NCBI GenBank assembly: GCA_048013815.1
Contig: CM106586.1
Location: 7,254,001-7,318,000 of the forward strand
DNA: 64,000 bases
Direction of reading: 5' to 3'
Origin: Setoptus koraiensis
Lineage: Eukaryota > Arthropoda
Below the pieces are notes generated by a model that saw only the letters and a program-made list of their open reading frames with translations, made no database searches and had not been told where the DNA came from. Position numbers and translations under genes: made by a program. Every line of letters begins with the position of its first letter. The stretch's first letter is position 1. Positions 59,537 to 64,000 of the stretch are shown piece after piece.

Positions 59537-62500
59537 TCAGTATAAAATTGATTGTTGTTGCGATTGTGAACTCTTGGTAGCTAAACGCGATTTGGCACTT
59601 GGTGAAAGTCTAACTGGGCCCGAATTTGAGCTGCCTGAATTTCCGTTTGTTGTTGGCTTGGCGGCGCCACCTTTCACTCCGCTCAACGACTGCTGCTGTT
59701 GGGGCCTCTGTTGTTGTTGTTGTTGGGGTCTGGCTTGTTGGGCTCTGGCGGGCGCTGCCGGTGTGGAGGGCTTGTTGAAACCGTCGTCGTCGTTGCTGCC
59801 GGCGTTGCTCGTGTCAACTTGCTGTTGTTGTTGTTGTTGTGGTTTATCACTGCTGTCATTATCACTTGAACCTAGTAAACTATCACCCAATTGTTGTTGT
59901 TGTTGTTCGGTTGTTGAATCAACGGCGGCTGATTGGTTCGAGTCTGTGGTGGACACTGCAGCTTGTTGTTGCGGTCTCTGCGATTGACCCCCCTTGCTGG
60001 CCGGAGCGAATGCGGGTGCGGCTTGCTGACGGCTCGCTTGTTGTTGCGCCTTCAATGCCGGCGACACGGGTCTCGACACAAACTGGCCACTGGGTCTGGC
60101 CTGGTTTTGTTGTCTCAACGGCTGCTCGCTGGCCGGTTGTTGTTGTTGTTGTTTTGTTTGTTGGCCGCTAACTGCACTTGTTGCTCTCACTGGTTGTTGT
60201 GCTCCGCTCGACTTTGTTTGTCCGGTAACTCGTGCCGCTGGCGACACTGCCGCCTGGCTCGACGATAATTGCCCAGCTGAGCTACCCTTGACTGGAGCAG
60301 CGGCCACGGGAGCGGCTGCGGCGCCACGAGCAGGCGACTGGGCGGCTGCGGTCTTGACACTGGCCGCTCGGCCGCTGTTGCCGTTGTTGGCTAGACCGGC
60401 CGATGATACCGGCGCTGGTCGGAACGATGATGATTTTGTCGATTGTGGTTGCACAGCTCTGACGGGTGCCTGCTGCTGCTGCTCGCCGCTTGAGCTCAAT
60501 GATTGGGCCGACGGACGACTAGCGGACAATGGTTGCTGCTGTTGAGCGGTCTTGGCGCTGGCTCGGGACACCGATGGGCGTTGCGGCTGCTGCTGCTGAA
60601 CTTGTGCGGCTGGTGCCCGCGCGGTACCTTTGGTAGCTCTCAGTGGCTGCTCCTGTGCTGCCACTGGCTCTTGGAATCGGGCTACGGGTGCGGGTGCCCG
60701 GCTTGCCGAGCTGCCCTTGCTGGCGCCCACTTGGCGCGGTCCGCTGGTCAATGGGGCCGCCGACTGGGCGGCGCCCGATGATTTGGTTGCTTGTTGGGCG
60801 CGGGCACGTTGAACGCTGAGGGCCTCTTGCACGGGCAGCGGCTCGAACGGTGCGGGCGGCCTGGCCTGGAAGGTCGGCTCAAATAGGGGCGCCTGCTGGA
60901 CGACGGGCACCTGTTGTGGTTGCAGGTCTGGTTGGAGAAACTCTTGTTGTTGCTGTTGTTGCGGCACAAACAGTTGTTGTTGTGGTGCAAACTGTTGTTG
61001 TGGGGCAAACTGTTGTTGTGGTGCAAATAGTTGTTGTTGTGGTGCGAATTGTTGTTGCTGTTGTTGTGGTGCAAACAGTTGTTGTTGCTGGACAAATTGT
61101 TGCTGTTGCGGGACGAACAGTTGCTGTTGTGGGGCGAATTGTTGTTGTTGCTGTTGCGGCACAAACAGTTGCTGTTGTGGGGCGAATTGTTGTTGTTGCT
61201 GTTGCGGCACAAACAGTTGCTGTTGTGGGGCGAATTGTTGCTGTTGTCGGACGGGTGCCGGCGCAGCCTTCACTGGCTGTTGTTGTTGTCTGGTTGGCGC
61301 GGGCGACTTGCTCGACGAGCCTCGTCCGAACGAGCTCTTCTGTTGGCCGGGCGACACGAACAAGCGACCATTGGGCGCCTGACCCGACAGCTTGGAGCTG
61401 GAGCCCTTGGCGGCGCCGCTGGGCCGGCTGGTGCTGGTGGTTGTTGGCGCCCTGGTGGTGGTGGTTGTTGGTGCTTGTGTGGTGGTGGTGGTGGACGATT
61501 GTTGCTCATCGCCACTGTCCGACGATATCTGCGACTGACCGCTGCCCGAGTCGTCTGAGTTACCTGTCGAGCTTGGGCCGCTAGAACCACTGAGATCATT
61601 TGTGTTGTCTTGCTGTTGCTGTTGCGAGTCCTCGGATAGCTGAGAAACTGGGCCGCTCGTGGTGGTGGTTGTTGGCGCCCTAGTGGTTGTTGTTGTTGTT
61701 GTGAACACTGGCCTTCTCGAGGGTCGGTTGCCAAAAGTGGGTCGCCGGGTTGTGGTGGTGGTTGGTGCGGCCGTTGTTGCCGATTCTAGGTCCTGTTGTT
61801 GCTGCTCGTCTTGCTGCTGCTGCTGCTGGGAGCTCGAGCTGTCGTCGCCCGAGTTGCTGCCTGAGTCAACTCCCGACGAAGACGAGTCCCCACCGGAAGA
61901 GCTGTCGTCGCTGCCGCCATTGTTTTGTTGTTGTAGGTCGGCTGAGTCGTTGTTGCCGTTGCCGCTGTCCTGCGACAAGTCGCCTCCGTTCACAACCTGT
62001 TGTATCTGTTCTGGTGCAGATGTGCTGGTTGTTGTGGTGCTTGTCACGGGCCTTCGTCCGGCGCCGGTCGGTCTCGACGAGCCCGAAGAGCCCGAAGAGC
62101 CGGATGAGCCGGATGAACCGGATGAGCCGGATGAGCCCGACGAGCCCGATGAGCCCGGGCCGGTCGGTCGTCGGCCGCTCGACGACGAGCCGCTTGTGGG
62201 TCGCTGCGGTTGCTGGTCGACCTCTTGCTCTTGCTGCTGCTGCGAGCCCGAGTTGTCGCCCAGATCGGACGAGCCCGAGTCGTCGTTGGTCTGCTGTTGC
62301 TGCTGCTGCTCAACGGGGCTCTCGGTTGTTGTTGTGGTGGTGCTAGTTGTTGATGGTCGCGACGAGCTGCCCGTCGGTCGGCCACCCGAAGTTGGTCTCG
62401 ACGAGCCCGACGAGCCCGATGAGCCCGATGAGCCCGACGAGCTCGAGCCGGTCGGTCGTCGGCCGCCGCTGGGTCGCTGGCCGCCGCTCGATCCAGACAG

Positions 62501-64000
62501 GCTGGGTCGTCTGGTTGTTGTGCTGGTGGTTGTTGTGGTGGTTGTTGGTCTGGACAGTTCCTGATCTTGATTGAGATCGTTATCGTTTTGTTGTTGTTGG
62601 TCGTCGATGTCGCCTCCGTTTTGTTGTTGAACGTCGTCGTCGGCGCCGCCCAATTGTTGCTGACCGCTCACCGGGCCGCTGCTTCCGCCGTTGGCGCTGC
62701 TTCCGCTGCTGCCGCCGTTGGTGCCGCTTGCGCCGCTCTGAGTGGGCCGCTGTGCGCCGTTGCCCGAGCTGGGCAATCGTCCGCTAGAGGCGGGCCTCGA
62801 CGGGGCGCTCGTGGTCGTGGACACGGGCTCCTCGTCGCCCCCGTTTTGTTGTTGCACATTGTCGCCGCTGCCGGTGTTGTCCTGCTGCGTTTGCTGATTT
62901 GCATCAGAGTCGCCGCTGTCGCTGCCGGATCCGCTGTTGTTGCCGCTGTTGTTGGCGGTGTTGCCCGAGTTTTGGTCGGCCGATTGCTCGAACGAGCCAT
63001 TATCGCCGTTGTTTGTTTGTTGTTGGTCGTCGTCGTTGGTCTGTTGCTCTTGCTGCTGAGCGCTGGACGCGGACTCAGTGGTGGTTGTTGTGGTGCTTGG
63101 CGCGTCGCTCGCCGTTGTGGAGCCGCTGTCAGAGTCGCCGTTTTGTTGTTGCTGCTGCTGCTGATCGTCACCTGTCGAACCGGAAGTTGTCTGATTGTTA
63201 TCTGAGCCGCCTGAGCTGTTGTTACCGTTTGATTGTTGTTCTTCGTCGCCGCCGTTCTGCACTTGGCTGTCGTCGCTGCTAATTGGCTGTTGCGAGCTTG
63301 GTGTAGATGTGGTGGTTGTAGTTGTGGTTGTCGTGGATGTTGTTGGACGCTGACCGCTGCCGGCGGCGGCGCCGCTCGACGGTCGCTGCGAGCCGCCCGC
63401 TTGCGGTCTGTTGGAGCTGGGCGAGGGACGCGACGGACGATTGTTTCCATTGTTTGTGCCCTTGCCCGTTAGCGGCCTGGCCGTAGTTGTTGTTGTTGTG
63501 GTTGTTGTTGCTGTTGTGCCAGATGATTGCTCGTCACCGGTATCGGTCAGTTCCGATTGGCCGCCATTATCTTGACCGTCATCTGACTGCTGCTGCTGTT
63601 GCTGTTGTGGTTGTTGCTCGAATTGTGCGCCACCGTCCGATTGGCTTGATGACACCTGCTGCTGCTGAATTGGCTGCTGTTGCTGTTGCGCTCGGGTCTT
63701 GCCGTTGACCGACGGGCTCGCAGACCACAATTGTCTTGGCGCTGGCTGGCTGGCGTCGGGCGCCGCCGCTGCCGCCGAGCGGAAGCCCGAGTTGGGATTT
63801 GTCACTACGACGATCTGTCCGTTGCCGCCCGATGTCACAACGGTGGAACCGCCACCGCCGCCGTTTATTGGCCGACCGTAGCCATTGTTGAAGCCGCCTC
63901 CGTTGATGGGACGGTTTCCGAAGCCGCCGTTTCCGTAGCCGCCGTTGCCGTAGCCGTTTCCGTAACCGGGGCCGTAGCCGTCGCCGTAGCCCGGTCCGTA
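59537..64000 (-). CDS. Giant Gln/Ser/Gly/Thr-rich low-complexity protein, 5' end outside window
   Basis: The minus-strand frame is open from the window edge to a TGA at 59537, giving 1487 residues with no start in view. The first 60 or so visible residues are Gly/Tyr/Asn-rich (GPGYGDGYGPGYGNGYG). Next come long stretches of Gln runs, GSSGSSG arrays (about residues 517-535 and 613-645), Thr runs (TTTTTT, typical mucin-type O-glycosylation sites) and DNNSG-type acidic segments. A block of FAPQQQLFVPQQQ repeats spans about residues 915-1022, and an Ala/Pro/Ser/Gln region reaches the end at SQSQQQSILY. I see essentially no cysteine, no folded domain and no membrane segment. By composition it could be an extracellular mucin-like, cuticular or silk/glue protein; an intracellular disordered protein is also possible. 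It is a single exon over at least 4.4 kb. Several strong-looking antisense frames are its shadows. Confidence 0.8.
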   Translation of the reverse strand, partial: YGPGYGDGYGPGYGNGYGNGGYGNGGFGNRPINGGGFNNGYGRPINGGGGGSTVVTSGGNGQIVVVTNPNSGFRSAAAAAPDASQPAPRQLWSASPSVNGKTRAQQQQQPIQQQQVSSSQSDGGAQFEQQPQQQQQQQSDDGQDNGGQSELTDTGDEQSSGTTATTTTTTTTTARPLTGKGTNNGNNRPSRPSPSSNRPQAGGSQRPSSGAAAGSGQRPTTSTTTTTTTTTSTPSSQQPISSDDSQVQNGGDEEQQSNGNNSSGGSDNNQTTSGSTGDDQQQQQQQNGDSDSGSTTASDAPSTTTTTTESASSAQQQEQQTNDDDQQQTNNGDNGSFEQSADQNSGNTANNSGNNSGSGSDSGDSDANQQTQQDNTGSGDNVQQQNGGDEEPVSTTTSAPSRPASSGRLPSSGNGAQRPTQSGASGTNGGSSGSSANGGSSGPVSGQQQLGGADDDVQQQNGGDIDDQQQQNDNDLNQDQELSRPTTTTTTTSTTTRRPSLSGSSGGQRPSGGRRPTGSSSSGSSGSSGSSGSSRPTSGGRPTGSSSRPSTTSTTTTTTESPVEQQQQQQTNDDSGSSDLGDNSGSQQQQEQEVDQQPQRPTSGSSSSGRRPTGPGSSGSSGSSGSSGSSGSSGSSGSSGSSRPTGAGRRPVTSTTTTSTSAPEQIQQVVNGGDLSQDSGNGNNDSADLQQQNNGGSDDSSSGGDSSSSGVDSGSNSGDDSSSSQQQQQQDEQQQQDLESATTAAPTTTTTRRPTFGNRPSRRPVFTTTTTTTRAPTTTTTSGPVSQLSEDSQQQQQDNTNDLSGSSGPSSTGNSDDSGSGQSQISSDSGDEQQSSTTTTTQAPTTTTTRAPTTTSTSRPSGAAKGSSSKLSGQAPNGRLFVSPGQQKSSFGRGSSSKSPAPTRQQQQPVKAAPAPVRQQQQFAPQQQLFVPQQQQQQFAPQQQLFVPQQQQQQFAPQQQLFVPQQQQFVQQQQLFAPQQQQQQFAPQQQLFAPQQQFAPQQQFAPQQQLFVPQQQQQQEFLQPDLQPQQVPVVQQAPLFEPTFQARPPAPFEPLPVQEALSVQRARAQQATKSSGAAQSAAPLTSGPRQVGASKGSSASRAPAPVARFQEPVAAQEQPLRATKGTARAPAAQVQQQQPQRPSVSRASAKTAQQQQPLSASRPSAQSLSSSGEQQQQAPVRAVQPQSTKSSSFRPAPVSSAGLANNGNSGRAASVKTAAAQSPARGAAAAPVAAAPVKGSSAGQLSSSQAAVSPAARVTGQTKSSGAQQPVRATSAVSGQQTKQQQQQPASEQPLRQQNQARPSGQFVSRPVSPALKAQQQASRQQAAPAFAPASKGGQSQRPQQQAAVSTTDSNQSAAVDSTTEQQQQQLGDSLLGSSDNDSSDKPQQQQQQQVDTSNAGSNDDDGFNKPSTPAAPARAQQARPQQQQQQRPQQQQSLSGVKGGAAKPTTNGNSGSSNSGPVRLSPSAKSRLATKSSQSQQQSILY
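60950..61250 (-). repeat. Coding repeat array, FAPQQQ/LFVPQQQ units
   Basis: About a dozen and a half short units, alternating (Q)n-FAPQQQ and (Q)n-LFVPQQQ or LFAPQQQ, lie within the giant low-complexity protein. The DNA units are 18-54 bp and similar enough to have grown by slippage or unequal exchange. Confidence 0.85.
62066..62160 (-). repeat. Coding GSSGSSGSS array
   Basis: A tandem 9-bp repeat encodes Gly-Ser-Ser in the giant protein. A shorter second array lies at about 62397-62450. The antisense strand reads as a spurious EPDEPDEP frame. Confidence 0.85.

Noticed and set aside
61659-62564. Plus-strand frame with EPDEPDEP repeats, about 300 codons
   Set aside because: It is the antisense of the GSSGSS arrays in the giant minus-strand gene, which has the longer and continuous frame.
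1-64000. tRNA, rRNA and virus-like or transposon coding sequences
   Set aside because: I looked for A/B-box tRNA signals, reverse transcriptase, integrase and transposase motifs and saw none I could support.

Overview
The window is eukaryotic nuclear DNA. Genes have GT-AG introns, polyadenylation signals and very low density, and the proteins are typical of animal regulators: a PRD-class homeodomain, Unkempt-type CCCH zinc fingers and a polybromo-type bromodomain plus HMG box. Long CAA/CAG (glutamine) tracts and a Gly/Tyr-rich secreted peptide suggest an arthropod. A chelicerate such as a mite is my best guess, but that is inference, and the sequence does not name a species.

Layout. Bases 1-26,000 are GC-rich, repeat-peppered DNA with no gene I can support. 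Every open frame there is short, and the word GGGCCC is strikingly frequent. Bases 26,000-36,900 are more AT-rich and also without a convincing gene, apart from one weak candidate exon. From 37,104 to 40,826 (+) lies one uninterrupted reading frame made of two near-identical Unkempt-like zinc-finger units fused head to tail. Convergent with it, on the minus strand (47,519-40,968), is a two-exon Phox2-like homeobox gene with a 57-glutamine tract and a 4.06 kb intron. Upstream of that, also on the minus strand, are a weakly supported two-exon unknown gene (51,342-48,956) with a small Gly/Tyr-rich secreted peptide gene (50,705-50,104) inside its proposed intron, an intronless short polybromo-like gene (56,236-54,269), and the 3' part of a huge Gln/Ser/Gly/Thr-rich protein (59,537 to beyond 64,000).

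No operon-like logic applies. The recognisable genes are regulators of neuronal fate (Phox2), mRNA translation (Unkempt) and chromatin (polybromo), followed by structural or secreted low-complexity proteins. The most unusual object is the fused double Unkempt-like gene: intronless, lacking the usual C-terminal RING region, with cores that differ only at synonymous sites but with diverged flanks, and with a decayed extra finger inside each unit. The neighbouring polybromo-like gene is also intronless and domain-reduced. I saw no tRNA, rRNA, CRISPR array or retrovirus-like element.
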